Origin: CAZDVQ01 sp964508975
GTDB taxonomy: Bacteria > Bacteroidota > Bacteroidia > Chitinophagales > Saprospiraceae
Assembly: GCA_964508975.1 (NCBI GenBank)
Contig: CAZDVQ010000029.1
Coordinates: 1 to 54,410 of the forward strand
Length of the DNA: 54,410 nt
Reading direction: 5' to 3'
Positions 1 through 8,270 of this stretch are shown here, piece by piece (positions within the stretch are counted from its first letter, which is position 1; each line of letters begins with the position of its first letter). The notes beneath the pieces were generated by a model. The model was given only the letters and a program-made list of their open reading frames with translations. It did not search any database and was not told where the DNA came from. A program made the position numbers and the translations under genes.

Positions 1-140
1 AAATGTGTCCTAATCGTAGCCATGCAAAGGAGGGGTGGATGCAAGCGGAACGCAAAGCGTGGAGCGCAGCAGACGGGGTGGTAAAAAATAATGCTGTGTA
101 CATTATACCCAGAACCAATCAATCCTGGCCGCTGGGGGTG
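1..140. other. window edge, no gene recognised
   Basis: I see no credible gene here. Open frames through it run into the GC-rich element at 141 and have no recognisable protein features. Confidence 0.4.
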
Positions 141-250
141 CACCAGCGATGCGAAGCAGTGGCCCGCAGGGCCAGACCGCAACGCGGGCCGAGCGGCAGC
201 GAGCTGCGTAGCGTAGCGCCGACGCCTGTAAAGGCGGCGGGGTGCCCAAA
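141..250 (+). repeat. GC-rich mosaic intergenic element, copy 1 (canonical orientation)
   Basis: Begins CACCAGCGATG and ends GGTGCCCAAA. It carries hairpin stems such as TGGCCCGCAGGGCCA, the family core CCGAGCGGCAGCGAGC, and a final hairpin near GACGCCTGTAAAGGCG. It lies upstream of gcvP and shares its first hairpins with the copies at 17526 and 24146. Confidence 0.8.
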
Positions 251-524
251 TCATGCACTTCTCGTAGAGCATTTTTTAGAAAAATTGCTCATCTTGTTGT
301 GCAATTTTAAAAAGATGACATCGAGTTCGGGCATACCAATGTCATCCCACTTTGGGCCTTTGGCTTGAATTATTGATTGTTTTCCGCTGTACTTTTTGAT
401 GTGTATTTGTACCTTAAATAAGCTTTCAGCCCTACTCAACTAATTCCTATTTCGCGGGTTATTATGCACAACTATCCTTAATTACAATTCCAGACTGCCG
501 TGCCTTTTTTTCCTAAAAGAAACG
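251..524. other. spacer upstream of gcvP with a possible decayed reading frame
   Basis: About 270 bp of lower GC. On the minus strand a 62-codon frame (439 to 251) starts only with TTG directly after a stop codon. Its middle reads like real protein, but no family is recognised. It may be the remnant of a gene whose other parts were lost next to the GC-rich element. I see nothing else here. Confidence 0.2.
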
Positions 525-532
525 TACCTTTG
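525..532 (+). promoter_or_regulatory. Bacteroidota -7 element TACCTTTG for gcvP
   Basis: Exact match to TAnnTTTG, about 70 bp before the gcvP start. No convincing -33 element was identified. Confidence 0.5.
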
Positions 533-602
533 CGGCGCGGTGTAGCAGGGTAGCCCTTAAGCACCTTCATCTGATTCCTAAACCATTTATTCTAAGCTTT
601 AC

Positions 603-3464
603 ATGGCAACGCATCCTGATAAGTTTTCCGACCGTCACCTTGGCCCTAACGCCCAAGAAATTCAAGATATGCTCCAGGCTATCGGTGTGGCTTCACTCGA
701 CGAACTGATTTACCAAACCGTTCCCGATAATATCCGCACACCAGCGCTATCAGGCATCCCTGCGGCATTGACCGAGCAGGAATACCTCCGTGCCCTCAAG
801 CAAGTTGCCGCTAAGAATAAAGTGTTCCGCTCGTATATCGGTTTAGGCTACTACGGTACGCATACGCCTGGCGTTATCCTCCGCAATATTTTCGAAAACC
901 CAGGTTGGTACACCCAGTACACGCCTTACCAAGCAGAAATTGCCCAAGGACGCCTAGAGGCTTTGCTCAATTTCCAAACCATGGTTACCGACCTTACCGG
1001 CTTGCCTGTGGCCAATGCATCGCTGCTCGATGAAGCCACCGCCGCCGCCGAGGCCATGAACATGGGTCATGCCATCAAATCTAAAGCAGGCCAAGAACGC
1101 AACCGCTTCCTCGTGGCCAACGATGTGTTCCCACAAACCATCGATGTACTTATCACCCGTGCGGAACCCCTCGGTATCCATGTGGATGTTCAAGCCGCCG
1201 ACGATTTTAACTTTACCGACGATGTGTTCGGTATCCTCTTGCAATACCCCGGCCAACACGGTCAAGCACGCGATTACAGCGAACTCGTGGCCAAGGCTAA
1301 AGCCAACGACGTTTTCGTGGTTGTAGCTGCTGACCTGCTCAGCCTTGCGCTTTTAACCGCACCTGGCCAATGGGGTGCCGATGTAGTGGTGGGTAATACC
1401 CAGCGCTTTGGTGTACCGATGGGCTTTGGTGGCCCACACGCTGCTTTCTTTGCTACCCATGAGGAATATATCCGCCAAGCACCAGGTCGTATCATCGGTG
1501 TGTCTATCGACCGTTTCGGGAACCCAGCCTTGCGCATGGCGCTACAAACGCGCGAACAACACATCAAGCGCGATAAAGCCACCTCGAATATCTGTACGGC
1601 GCAAGCGCTCTTGGCTATCATGGCCAGCATGTACGCAGTGTACCACGGCCCTAAAGGTATCCGCGACATCGCCTTGTTTACCCACAAACAAGCTTGTCGT
1701 GCCGCTGCCGGTATCAAGGCCGCTGGTTTTAGCTTGAGCTTCAACGACTTTTTCGATACCATCCAGGTGCAAACCAGCGGCGCTGCCGAGACACAAGCCA
1801 TCCGCAGCAAAGCGGAGCAACTTGGCATCAATTTCCGCTACGTGAACGAGCAACTCATCAACATCGCGTTTGATGAAACCGTTACCGACCAGGATTTGAC
1901 CGACATTATCACGGCATTCGCCTCGGCTAAAAACCAAACGGCACAACTTAATCCATCGCCTGCCCAGCTCAACATCCCGAGCAACCTATACCGCGAAATG
2001 GATTACCTCACGCATGATGTGTTCAACAAGCACCACTCTGAAAGCCAAATGTTGCGTTATATCAAGCGTTTGGAGTCGAAAGACCTTTCGCTGGCGCACT
2101 CTATGATTTCATTGGGCAGCTGTACCATGAAACTGAACGCTACCTCTGAAATGATTCCCGTGTCGTGGCCCGAGTTTGGTGCTATCCACCCTTTTGTCCC
2201 TTCAGATCAAGTGCAAGGTTACTACCAGATTTTCAACGAGCTAGAGCAATGGCTCTGCCGCGTAACAGGCTTCGATGCTTGTTCGCTTCAGCCTAACTCT
2301 GGTGCGCAAGGCGAATACACCGGCTTGCTTACTATCCGTGCCTACCACATGGCCCGCGGCGAGCAACACCGTAATATCGCGCTCATTCCATCTTCGGCAC
2401 ACGGCACCAACCCTGCCTCGGCTGTAATGGCGGGCATGAAGGTTATCGTGACCAAGTGCGACGAGAACGGTAATATCGATGTAGCCGACCTTCGCGAGAA
2501 AGCAGAGCTACACGCTGCAAACCTCTCTTGCTTGATGGTAACTTACCCTTCAACACACGGTGTTTTTGAAGCTGCTATCAAAGATATTTGCGATATCACG
2601 CACCAAAACGGCGGTTTGGTTTACATGGATGGCGCCAACATGAACGCTCAAGTTGGTCTTACCAGTCCAGCAGCCATCGGTGCTGATGTTTGTCACCTCA
2701 ACCTCCACAAAACCTTTGCAATCCCGCACGGTGGTGGTGGTCCTGGCATGGGCCCAATCTGTGTCAACAACAAGTTGGCGCCTTACCTCCCGGGCCACGT
2801 GTTGGCCCAAACGGGTGGCGAGCAACATATCCGTGCCGTTTCGGCTACACCTTGGGGATCGGCTAGCATCCTCTTGATTTCTTACGGCTACATCCGCATG
2901 TTAGGCCCAGTAGGCTTGACCGATGCCACGATTTACGCTATTTTCAACGCCAACTACATCAAGTCGCGCTTGGAAAAGGCGTACAAAACCTTGTACAGTG
3001 GTGCTATGGGCCGTGTGGCACACGAGTTGATTATCGACCTCCGCGATTATAAAAAGGCTGGTATCGAAGCTGAGGACGTGGCGAAACGCCTCATCGACTA
3101 CGGTTTCCACGCACCTACCTTGTCGTTCCCGGTACCAGGTACCATCATGATTGAACCGACCGAGAGCGAGGACAAGGCCGAGTTGGATCGCTTCTGCGAG
3201 GCCCTCTTGTCTATCCGCCAAGAAATCGAGGAGGTACTGAGCGGTGCGGTTGATGCACACGACAACGTGCTGAAAAATGCGCCACACCCCATCCACGAAA
3301 TTACCAACGATACTTGGACGCACCCTTACAGCCGCGCTAAAGCTGCTTGGCCCTTGCCTTTCGTGTACGCGCACAAGTTCTGGCCCGCAGTGGCCCGTGT
3401 CAACAACACGCATGGCGACCGTAATTTGGTGTGCACTTGTATCCCAACCTCGGAATACGCTTAG
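603..3464 (+). CDS. gcvP: glycine dehydrogenase (decarboxylating), glycine cleavage P-protein
   Basis: A 953-residue full-length P-protein. In the cytoplasmic glycine cleavage system it uses pyridoxal phosphate to decarboxylate glycine and passes the aminomethyl group to lipoyl-H-protein. Both halves of the fused homodimer-type enzyme are present. The PLP-binding segment HLNLHKTFAIPHGGGGPG is visible, with the Schiff-base lysine at about residue 703. Residues near 500 (HSMISLGSCTMKLNA) match the conserved start of the second half. The ATG at 603 gives the usual N-terminus (DRHLGP) and has a TAnnTTTG element upstream. gcvT and gcvH are not in the window, so the system is split; lipA at 35.6 kb supplies the lipoyl cofactor its H-protein partner needs. 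Identification is secure. Confidence 0.97.
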   Translation: MATHPDKFSDRHLGPNAQEIQDMLQAIGVASLDELIYQTVPDNIRTPALSGIPAALTEQEYLRALKQVAAKNKVFRSYIGLGYYGTHTPGVILRNIFENPGWYTQYTPYQAEIAQGRLEALLNFQTMVTDLTGLPVANASLLDEATAAAEAMNMGHAIKSKAGQERNRFLVANDVFPQTIDVLITRAEPLGIHVDVQAADDFNFTDDVFGILLQYPGQHGQARDYSELVAKAKANDVFVVVAADLLSLALLTAPGQWGADVVVGNTQRFGVPMGFGGPHAAFFATHEEYIRQAPGRIIGVSIDRFGNPALRMALQTREQHIKRDKATSNICTAQALLAIMASMYAVYHGPKGIRDIALFTHKQACRAAAGIKAAGFSLSFNDFFDTIQVQTSGAAETQAIRSKAEQLGINFRYVNEQLINIAFDETVTDQDLTDIITAFASAKNQTAQLNPSPAQLNIPSNLYREMDYLTHDVFNKHHSESQMLRYIKRLESKDLSLAHSMISLGSCTMKLNATSEMIPVSWPEFGAIHPFVPSDQVQGYYQIFNELEQWLCRVTGFDACSLQPNSGAQGEYTGLLTIRAYHMARGEQHRNIALIPSSAHGTNPASAVMAGMKVIVTKCDENGNIDVADLREKAELHAANLSCLMVTYPSTHGVFEAAIKDICDITHQNGGLVYMDGANMNAQVGLTSPAAIGADVCHLNLHKTFAIPHGGGGPGMGPICVNNKLAPYLPGHVLAQTGGEQHIRAVSATPWGSASILLISYGYIRMLGPVGLTDATIYAIFNANYIKSRLEKAYKTLYSGAMGRVAHELIIDLRDYKKAGIEAEDVAKRLIDYGFHAPTLSFPVPGTIMIEPTESEDKAELDRFCEALLSIRQEIEEVLSGAVDAHDNVLKNAPHPIHEITNDTWTHPYSRAKAAWPLPFVYAHKFWPAVARVNNTHGDRNLVCTCIPTSEYA

Positions 3465-3465
3465 T

Positions 3466-3562
3466 TGAGTTAAGAGTTATGAGTTAGAAGTTAAGAGTTG
3501 TTGAAATTTTGGTTGGGCGAGGTGCATCAGCACATTAGCACATCAAAAAATCAGCACATTAA
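3466..3562. repeat. degenerate short-unit repeats
   Basis: Two blocks of low-complexity units: GAGTTA/AGAGTT variants at about 3468-3503, and TCAGCACATTAGCACAT variants at about 3529-3562. The second block runs straight into the CCCAAA-type end (here TTTGGGCG) of the GC-rich element. The same unit occurs before the element at 36596. Confidence 0.75.
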
Positions 3563-3701
3563 TTTGGGCGTTCCCCCTTCGGGGTCGCTGTCCTCCGGGG
3601 TTCGCTGTTCGCGCAGTCGCTTTGCTCCTTTGCGGTGCACTTCGTGGTTCGCTCCGTGCTACGCACCGCGGCTTGCGCCGCGCCCTCCGGCCAGCTAACG
3701 C
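3563..3701 (-). repeat. GC-rich mosaic intergenic element, copy 2 (reverse orientation)
   Basis: Reads TTGGGCG at its left edge and CCAGCTAACGC at its right, so it is inverted relative to copy 1. It shares cassettes (GGCCGGAGGGC, AACCACGAAGTGC, AACCCCGGAGGACAGCG on the minus strand) with the copy at 12515. Confidence 0.8.
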
Positions 3702-3794
3702 AAAGGCAAACTCGTTTAAAGTTCATAACTCCTAATTCATTGTTCATTGTTCAGAAGTGTGATTTTTTGCACATACCAACATCTTTGCAAGGCC

Positions 3795-3802
3795 TAACTT
3801 TG
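3795..3802 (+). promoter_or_regulatory. -7 element TAACTTTG for the ferredoxin reductase gene
   Basis: TAnnTTTG match ending 19 bp before the ATG at 3822, implying a short leader. It lies outside the GC-rich element, so the element has not displaced this promoter. Confidence 0.6.
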
Positions 3803-3821
3803 TCCTGTAATAAGTACAATC

Positions 3822-4826
3822 ATGATAGAAACTGATATCATCCTCATCGGAGCGGGCCCAACGGCCTTGTTCGCTGTATTTGAAGCAGGCTTGGTTAAAT
3901 TGCGCTGCCACTTGATCGACTCGCTGCCGCAGCCCGGTGGCCAGTTGACCGAGATTTATCCTAAAAAACCGATTTACGATATTCCTGGTTACCCTACGGT
4001 GTTGGCTGGCGAGCTGGTTGACAACCTCATGAAGCAAGCCGAGCCGTTCAAGCCAGGTTTTACCCTGGGCGAAACCGCGCAAAGCCTTGAGAAACAAGCT
4101 GACGGCCGCTGGAAAGTAACCACCAACAAAGGCACTGAGCACTTGGCACCCGTGGTAGCCATCGCTGGTGGACTAGGTGTTTTTGAACCTCGTAAACCAC
4201 CTATTGCCAACATCACCGAGTATGAAGACCGTGGCGTGGAGTATATCATCAAGGATCCTGAATTTTACCGCAATAAACGTGTGGTTATTTCAGGTGGTGG
4301 CGACTCCGCACTTGACTGGACCAACTTCCTCGCAGATGTTGCCTCAGAAGTTACGATGATACACCGCCGCACGGCTTTCCGGGGTGCTCTTGACTCGGTT
4401 GAAAAAGTGATGCACCTGGCCGAAAGTGGTCGCATTAAACTCGTTACCGAGGCCGAAGTAGTTGACCTAAAAGGCGATGGCAAACTCGAAAAAGTAGTCA
4501 TCAACTTCAACAACGGTGAAAGTACCACCGTAGATACCGATCATTTTATCCCGCTGTTTGGCCTAGCTCCTAAACTGGGCCCAATGGCCGACTGGGGCTT
4601 GGAAATCGAGAATAACGCCATCGTGGTAGATACTTTCGATTACCGCACTAAAGTGCCCGGCGTATTTGCTATTGGCGACATCAATACTTACCCCGGCAAG
4701 TTGAAACTCATCCTTTGTGGCTTCCACGAAGCTACGCTGATGGTTCAATCCGCTTATAAAATCATGAACCCCGATAAGAAACTCACGCTGAAATACACTA
4801 CGGTACAAGGCGTGGAAGGATTCTAA
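3822..4826 (+). CDS. ferredoxin--NADP+ reductase, thioredoxin-reductase-like type
   Basis: A 334-residue FAD- and NAD(P)-binding flavoprotein. The FAD dinucleotide fold is at residues 8-16 (IGAGPTAL), followed by the PGGQLTEIYP segment. The NADP fold is at about 157-166 (SGGGDSALDW), and the C-terminal FAD contact is FAIGDINTYPGKLKL. The thioredoxin reductase CxxC redox pair between the folds is absent, which is typical of this reductase family. It would shuttle electrons between NADPH and ferredoxin in the cytoplasm. The next gene on the same strand, 73 bp downstream, is a [2Fe-2S] ferredoxin, which supports a donor-acceptor pair. Length and motifs fit the family well. Confidence 0.92.
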   Translation: MIETDIILIGAGPTALFAVFEAGLVKLRCHLIDSLPQPGGQLTEIYPKKPIYDIPGYPTVLAGELVDNLMKQAEPFKPGFTLGETAQSLEKQADGRWKVTTNKGTEHLAPVVAIAGGLGVFEPRKPPIANITEYEDRGVEYIIKDPEFYRNKRVVISGGGDSALDWTNFLADVASEVTMIHRRTAFRGALDSVEKVMHLAESGRIKLVTEAEVVDLKGDGKLEKVVINFNNGESTTVDTDHFIPLFGLAPKLGPMADWGLEIENNAIVVDTFDYRTKVPGVFAIGDINTYPGKLKLILCGFHEATLMVQSAYKIMNPDKKLTLKYTTVQGVEGF

Positions 4827-4893
4827 ATGAGTTAATAGTTGATAGTTTATAGTTCAAAGTGACTACCAACTATCAACTACCAACTATCAACGC
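4827..4893. repeat. degenerate AACTATCAACT repeats between reductase and ferredoxin
   Basis: Short units of the type AGTTGATAGTTTATAG, followed by their complements (CCAACTATCAACTA). The spacer can therefore fold back on itself. It separates two genes that otherwise look co-transcribed. Confidence 0.6.
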
Positions 4894-4899
4894 TATCTG

Positions 4900-5226
4900 A
4901 TGGACATCAAAATAACTGTAATTGATCGTGAAGGTGTAAATCACGAGTTTGAAGTGCCTACCGACATGGGTTTAAACCTCATGGAAGTATGCAAAGGAAA
5001 CGATTTGCCCGTTGAAGGCACTTGTGGCGGTATGGCTTTATGCGCTAGCTGCCAGGTATATGTTGAATCTGACACCCCGCTCCACGAGATGAGCGAGGAT
5101 GAAGAAGCCATGCTCGACCAAGCCTTTTTCGTGGATCCTGTGAAAAGTAGGCTGGGCTGTCAAATCAAAATGCATGACAGTATCGATGGCTTGGTGGTGC
5201 GCTTGGCACCACATGCACCGCAGTAA
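4900..5226 (+). CDS. [2Fe-2S] ferredoxin, adrenodoxin type
   Basis: A 108-residue ferredoxin with cysteines at 42, 48, 51 and 87 in the pattern C-x5-C-x2-C-x35-C, the cluster ligands of vertebrate/ISC-type ferredoxins. The acidic stretch after residue 60 (HEMSEDEEAMLD) is the usual partner-recognition helix. It is a small soluble electron carrier. The reductase upstream is its likely electron donor or acceptor. The end user (Fe-S assembly, a desaturase or an oxygenase) cannot be told from the window. Confidence 0.93.
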   Translation: MDIKITVIDREGVNHEFEVPTDMGLNLMEVCKGNDLPVEGTCGGMALCASCQVYVESDTPLHEMSEDEEAMLDQAFFVDPVKSRLGCQIKMHDSIDGLVVRLAPHAPQ

Positions 5227-5229
5227 AAT

Positions 5230-5370
5230 GCGCTAGGTGGATGGAGCGTGGCCGCGCAGCGGCCAGTGCCGTAGGCACCGAGCGGACAGCGAGCGCGGAA
5301 AACACCGCCCCCAATACAAAAGGCAGGTTTTTCAACCTGCCTTTTGTATTGGGGGAGCGCCCAAAAAAAA
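5230..5370 (+). repeat. GC-rich mosaic intergenic element, copy 3, carrying an extra long hairpin
   Basis: Starts GCGCTAGG and ends GAGCGCCC followed by a run of A. It has the TGGCCGCGCAGCGGCCA and GTGCCGTAGGCAC hairpins seen in the copies at 20736 and 27626. A 22-bp perfect hairpin (5308-5355) takes the place of the last GC-rich hairpin. It lies between convergent genes. Confidence 0.8.
5308..5355. terminator. 22-bp perfect hairpin between convergent genes
   Basis: Arms 5308-5329 and 5334-5355 are fully complementary, with a TTTC loop. It lies between the ferredoxin (plus) and bestrophin (minus) genes, so it may end transcription in both directions. No strong T-tract follows on either strand, so intrinsic termination is only probable. 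It is embedded in the GC-rich element. Confidence 0.5.
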
Positions 5371-5374
5371 TAAT

Positions 5375-6373
5375 CTACATCAAAAAACCGTGATTGGCTT
5401 GTATGGCCGGCGGGATGTAGCTATCGTTAATCATCTCGCGGAGATCGATTTCAATGCCGCGGGAAATGGAGCTTATTGGAACATCATTGTAAGTGCCCTC
5501 GAAGGGGTTTTCGGAGTAGTCGCCAATTTTTTCCATCAGGAAAAACACCCAAGTGATGAGCGCCGTGGATGGCACGGTAAACCAAACCAGCAGTGGGTCG
5601 CCGAGGCCTTTGAGGGTATCGAGCAAGCCAAAAGGCATGAGGATACAGAACACGAGGGTGGTCCACAAGGCCGTAGAGGCGTACTGCCTTGGGAAAGGGA
5701 AATTCTTGATACGCTCGCTCGCACCTTGGTTATCGTACAAAGCGGTTATGATGCGATGGAACTCCATATGACGGAAATCCTCGAAGAAACCTTCATCTTT
5801 AAGGCGTTGTAATTCAACGGATTGGGTGGCTAAAAGCTGGGCGGCCATATTGGCCTTCGACTTGTAGCTGGCAAATTCTTTGTCATCGATCAGGTTCATC
5901 AACTCATCGTCGAGTTTATCGTAGTATGCCTCGCAAATGGTAGGCAAGTAAAGTCCTTTAACCCGGTCTTCTTTGTGCTCCCACTCACGAACCAGCCTGA
6001 GTTGGAAGCGCAGTGCCGTTAACCATGCAATGTGCCGATAAATGATTTTGCGTTGTTCTAGTTGTAGCCGTTCTTGGTCGGGGTGTTGCATAAAAGCCAC
6101 TACCATGGCACCGAGGCTGCGGCTGCTATTGACGATACCGCCCCATATTTTGCGGGCTTCCCAGGTACGATCGTAGGAACTGTTATTCTTGAAACCGAGG
6201 TAAAAGGCCACGGCAATACCCAAAAGGCTAAGCGGCTGCCAAGGGAAGGAGAGGTCGATGTGCCCAAAATAGTAAATCGAGGTTACGATAGCCGAGCCAG
6301 CCAGCCCGATAAAAAAGGGCTTTTTCGACCAGTTGAAGGTCATGAAAAAGCCGTAGTTGCGTTTTATGTACAT
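5375..6373 (-). CDS. bestrophin family ion channel (UPF0187 type)
   Basis: A 332-residue membrane protein. The N-terminus has two hydrophobic segments (about residues 20-60), then the family-typical stretch with NNSSYDRTWEARKIWGG and SRSLG. Another hydrophobic pair lies near residues 235-285, followed by the C-terminal EGTYNDVPISSISRGIEIDL region common to bacterial bestrophin homologues. Characterised bacterial members form pentameric ion channels in the inner membrane. The ATG at 6373 has a TACCTTTG element 20-27 bp upstream. Convergent with the ferredoxin gene; the GC-rich element starts 5 bp after its stop. Confidence 0.88.
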   Translation of the reverse strand: MYIKRNYGFFMTFNWSKKPFFIGLAGSAIVTSIYYFGHIDLSFPWQPLSLLGIAVAFYLGFKNNSSYDRTWEARKIWGGIVNSSRSLGAMVVAFMQHPDQERLQLEQRKIIYRHIAWLTALRFQLRLVREWEHKEDRVKGLYLPTICEAYYDKLDDELMNLIDDKEFASYKSKANMAAQLLATQSVELQRLKDEGFFEDFRHMEFHRIITALYDNQGASERIKNFPFPRQYASTALWTTLVFCILMPFGLLDTLKGLGDPLLVWFTVPSTALITWVFFLMEKIGDYSENPFEGTYNDVPISSISRGIEIDLREMINDSYIPPAIQANHGFLM

Positions 6374-6392
6374 AGAGAAAGGTTTGGAACCA

Positions 6393-6400
6393 CAAAGGTA
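6393..6400 (-). promoter_or_regulatory. -7 element TACCTTTG for the bestrophin gene
   Basis: Plus strand reads CAAAGGTA. It is 20 bp from the ATG at 6373. The MITE-like element begins about 20 bp further upstream, where a -33 element would lie. Confidence 0.55.
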
Positions 6401-6420
6401 AAAAACATTTGTGCTTACTA

Positions 6421-6583
6421 AGAGTATGTTTGGACTTTAGCTTCCGGCGAAAAATAGCTCTTTTCGGATGATTTTTGCTTTAAAAAATAGTTAAGTAGCC
6501 CCACTATGCGCCCATTTTTTAAAGCAATCTCATCAAAAAAATAGCTCGTTTTTCCCTCGAAACCCAAAATCCAAACATACTCC
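6421..6583 (+). mobile_element. MITE-like element, copy A (163 bp)
   Basis: Terminal inverted repeats AGAGTATGTTTGGA and TCCAAACATACTC. The arms continue as imperfect inverted repeats (TTGCTTTAAAAAAT on both) around a centre near 6496, so the whole unit folds into one long hairpin. A near-identical copy lies inverted at 12208-12371. It encodes nothing, and flanking TAA/CAA triplets hint at a 3-bp target duplication. It sits upstream of the bestrophin gene and downstream of the WG-repeat gene. Confidence 0.8.
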
Positions 6584-6610
6584 AAGCCTTGGGGTAAATT
6601 TATCGTCCAA

Positions 6611-8026
6611 TCAATAACTCACATAAAAACGTGGGTGTTTTATTTGCTGCAATAGGTAGTCCCAGCCATCTTTGCCAGGCGAAGTACTCATGACTTTTAG
6701 GCCTTTGAAATTGTAGTACACAAACTCGATGTCGCCCTCGGCGTTTTCAAAGCTGTACTCTAGGAAGTCGTCGTAAACGATGATATTGTCCAATTCAGTT
6801 TCTATCACGGCAGGGATGAGTACTTTGCCACTCTCGGCGGCCAAGCCCCATTTACCGTTTTGGCTGAACAACATCATGCCATTAATTTGTTCAATCACTT
6901 CGCCAGCTTTGAGCTTGCTAACCACTTTGCCCTTGTTGTCGAAAATGCTGAACTCAATGTCGTCGCCTTTACCGGGCGAAAGGTCGATCCAGAAGTAATG
7001 TGGCAGGCTGTAGTAATCGCCATGGTAATCGAAACCAACTAATTTTTTATGGCTTGGATCGCGGAGTTCAAGGTTAAAATCATCATTCAGGAAGGGGTAA
7101 ACACCATCTTGGGTGCCATAACCGCTTACCGACTCACTGTTGGGCATGGCGGTAGCTTTACCGTCTTTCAGCGTGTACCACATTACCTCGCTAGCTTCAG
7201 GGTTGGTATTGACACCGAAGTAACCATTTTTCAGCACTATAACGCTGTAAAAGTCCTTTACAATGGCTTCACCTTTCTGGTTGAACAAGCTCATTTTTTC
7301 GCTTGAGGGGTCTTTCAAATAAGCATAGCCACTCAGTTGGTTGGCCTCATCGTAGCCAAAATCGTCAGCGTCCCACTTGATGTCTTGTACCAGTTGCCCT
7401 TTGCGGTTTACGATTCCATGAAGGGCTTCATCATTATACGGCAAAACCACGCTCGATTCGAAGCTGCCTATAAAACCGGAACAGATAACTTCATTGAGTG
7501 CTTTTTTGGCCGCAATGTCGTACAAAACAAAAGTAGTTGGCTCGGAATAACCATCTGGATTGGGCACTTTGGGGTAAAATACAACACCGTCGTTGAGGTA
7601 ACCAGCATCTGTGCCAGGGCACTGGAAGGCAATTTTGCCCGTTTTATCGAAGATATACAGGATGTCCTCCTCGTAAGAACGGATTGGGATAAAGCCTGCT
7701 TTATCAATGGACAGGTACATGTCGTAGCTGCCTTTGAGCTTAGGGTCGAATACCACTTCTCCTTTCTTGTTGTACAAAACTCGTTTGTGGAGTAGTTCTG
7801 GTTCGCCGCTTTCAGTGGTTCCAATTTGAATCTCACTAGCTAGGAGTAGACCGTTGATCCAACCCGCGGGGAAGCCAGCAACGTCCATGTAGGGCTGCCA
7901 CATGGGTTTGCCATCGGTGTTGAAGTAATGCCAAATACCCTCTACGCGGTATGCAACCATGGGTTCTTGGGCATAGCTGTTTAAGCAAAGTGCCGTTAAG
8001 GCGATTAAAAGAAGTTTACGCATCAT
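6611..8026 (-). CDS. secreted WG-repeat protein
   Basis: A 471-residue protein with an N-terminal signal peptide (MMRKLLLIALTALCLNSYAQ). The rest consists of repeats of about 50 residues containing motifs such as GIVNRKGQLV, KMSLFNQKGEAIV and NGKWGLAAESGKVLIPAV. These are WG (KWG-type) beta repeats, common in Bacteroidota surface or periplasmic proteins of unknown function. No enzyme motif is visible. ATG codons at 8026 and 8023 are both possible starts. It is monocistronic as far as can be seen, with the GC-rich element at 8125 upstream. Confidence 0.75.
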   Translation of the reverse strand: MMRKLLLIALTALCLNSYAQEPMVAYRVEGIWHYFNTDGKPMWQPYMDVAGFPAGWINGLLLASEIQIGTTESGEPELLHKRVLYNKKGEVVFDPKLKGSYDMYLSIDKAGFIPIRSYEEDILYIFDKTGKIAFQCPGTDAGYLNDGVVFYPKVPNPDGYSEPTTFVLYDIAAKKALNEVICSGFIGSFESSVVLPYNDEALHGIVNRKGQLVQDIKWDADDFGYDEANQLSGYAYLKDPSSEKMSLFNQKGEAIVKDFYSVIVLKNGYFGVNTNPEASEVMWYTLKDGKATAMPNSESVSGYGTQDGVYPFLNDDFNLELRDPSHKKLVGFDYHGDYYSLPHYFWIDLSPGKGDDIEFSIFDNKGKVVSKLKAGEVIEQINGMMLFSQNGKWGLAAESGKVLIPAVIETELDNIIVYDDFLEYSFENAEGDIEFVYYNFKGLKVMSTSPGKDGWDYLLQQIKHPRFYVSY

Positions 8027-8124
8027 TGTTTGGTATTTTGATGCAAGTTCAAGCTTTTGCTGGCAGTAGGCACTACGGGGAATACCGTATTTTGAAGCTC
8101 AGCTCAAACCGAACACTATTCGCT

Positions 8125-8255
8125 CCAGCGATGTGGAACGGCTGCCTCAGCGCGAGGTGCCCGTAGTGCTGCGCCTGCAAGGCGCAGGTGCGAAGCACCG
8201 AACGAATAGTGAGCACGGAGGGGACCGACGGCGCACAGCGCCGACGCGCCCAAAA
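8125..8255 (+). repeat. GC-rich mosaic intergenic element, copy 5
   Basis: Starts CCAGCGATG, contains hairpins such as TGCGCCTGCAAGGCGCA and GGTGCGAAGCACC and the core CGAACGAATAGTGAGC, and ends GACGCGCCCAAAA. It lies between two minus-strand genes and ends 16 bp before the stop of the oxidoreductase gene. Confidence 0.75.
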
Positions 8256-8270
8256 TCTATTTACAATTAA

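Noticed and set aside
3..368. Plus-strand open frame of 121 codons at the window start
   Set aside because: It runs through a GC-rich element and into unrelated spacer, with Arg/Ala-biased translation typical of the element rather than of a protein.
5237..5812. Plus-strand open frame of 191 codons after the ferredoxin gene
   Set aside because: It begins inside a GC-rich element and continues antisense to the bestrophin gene, with no protein features of its own.
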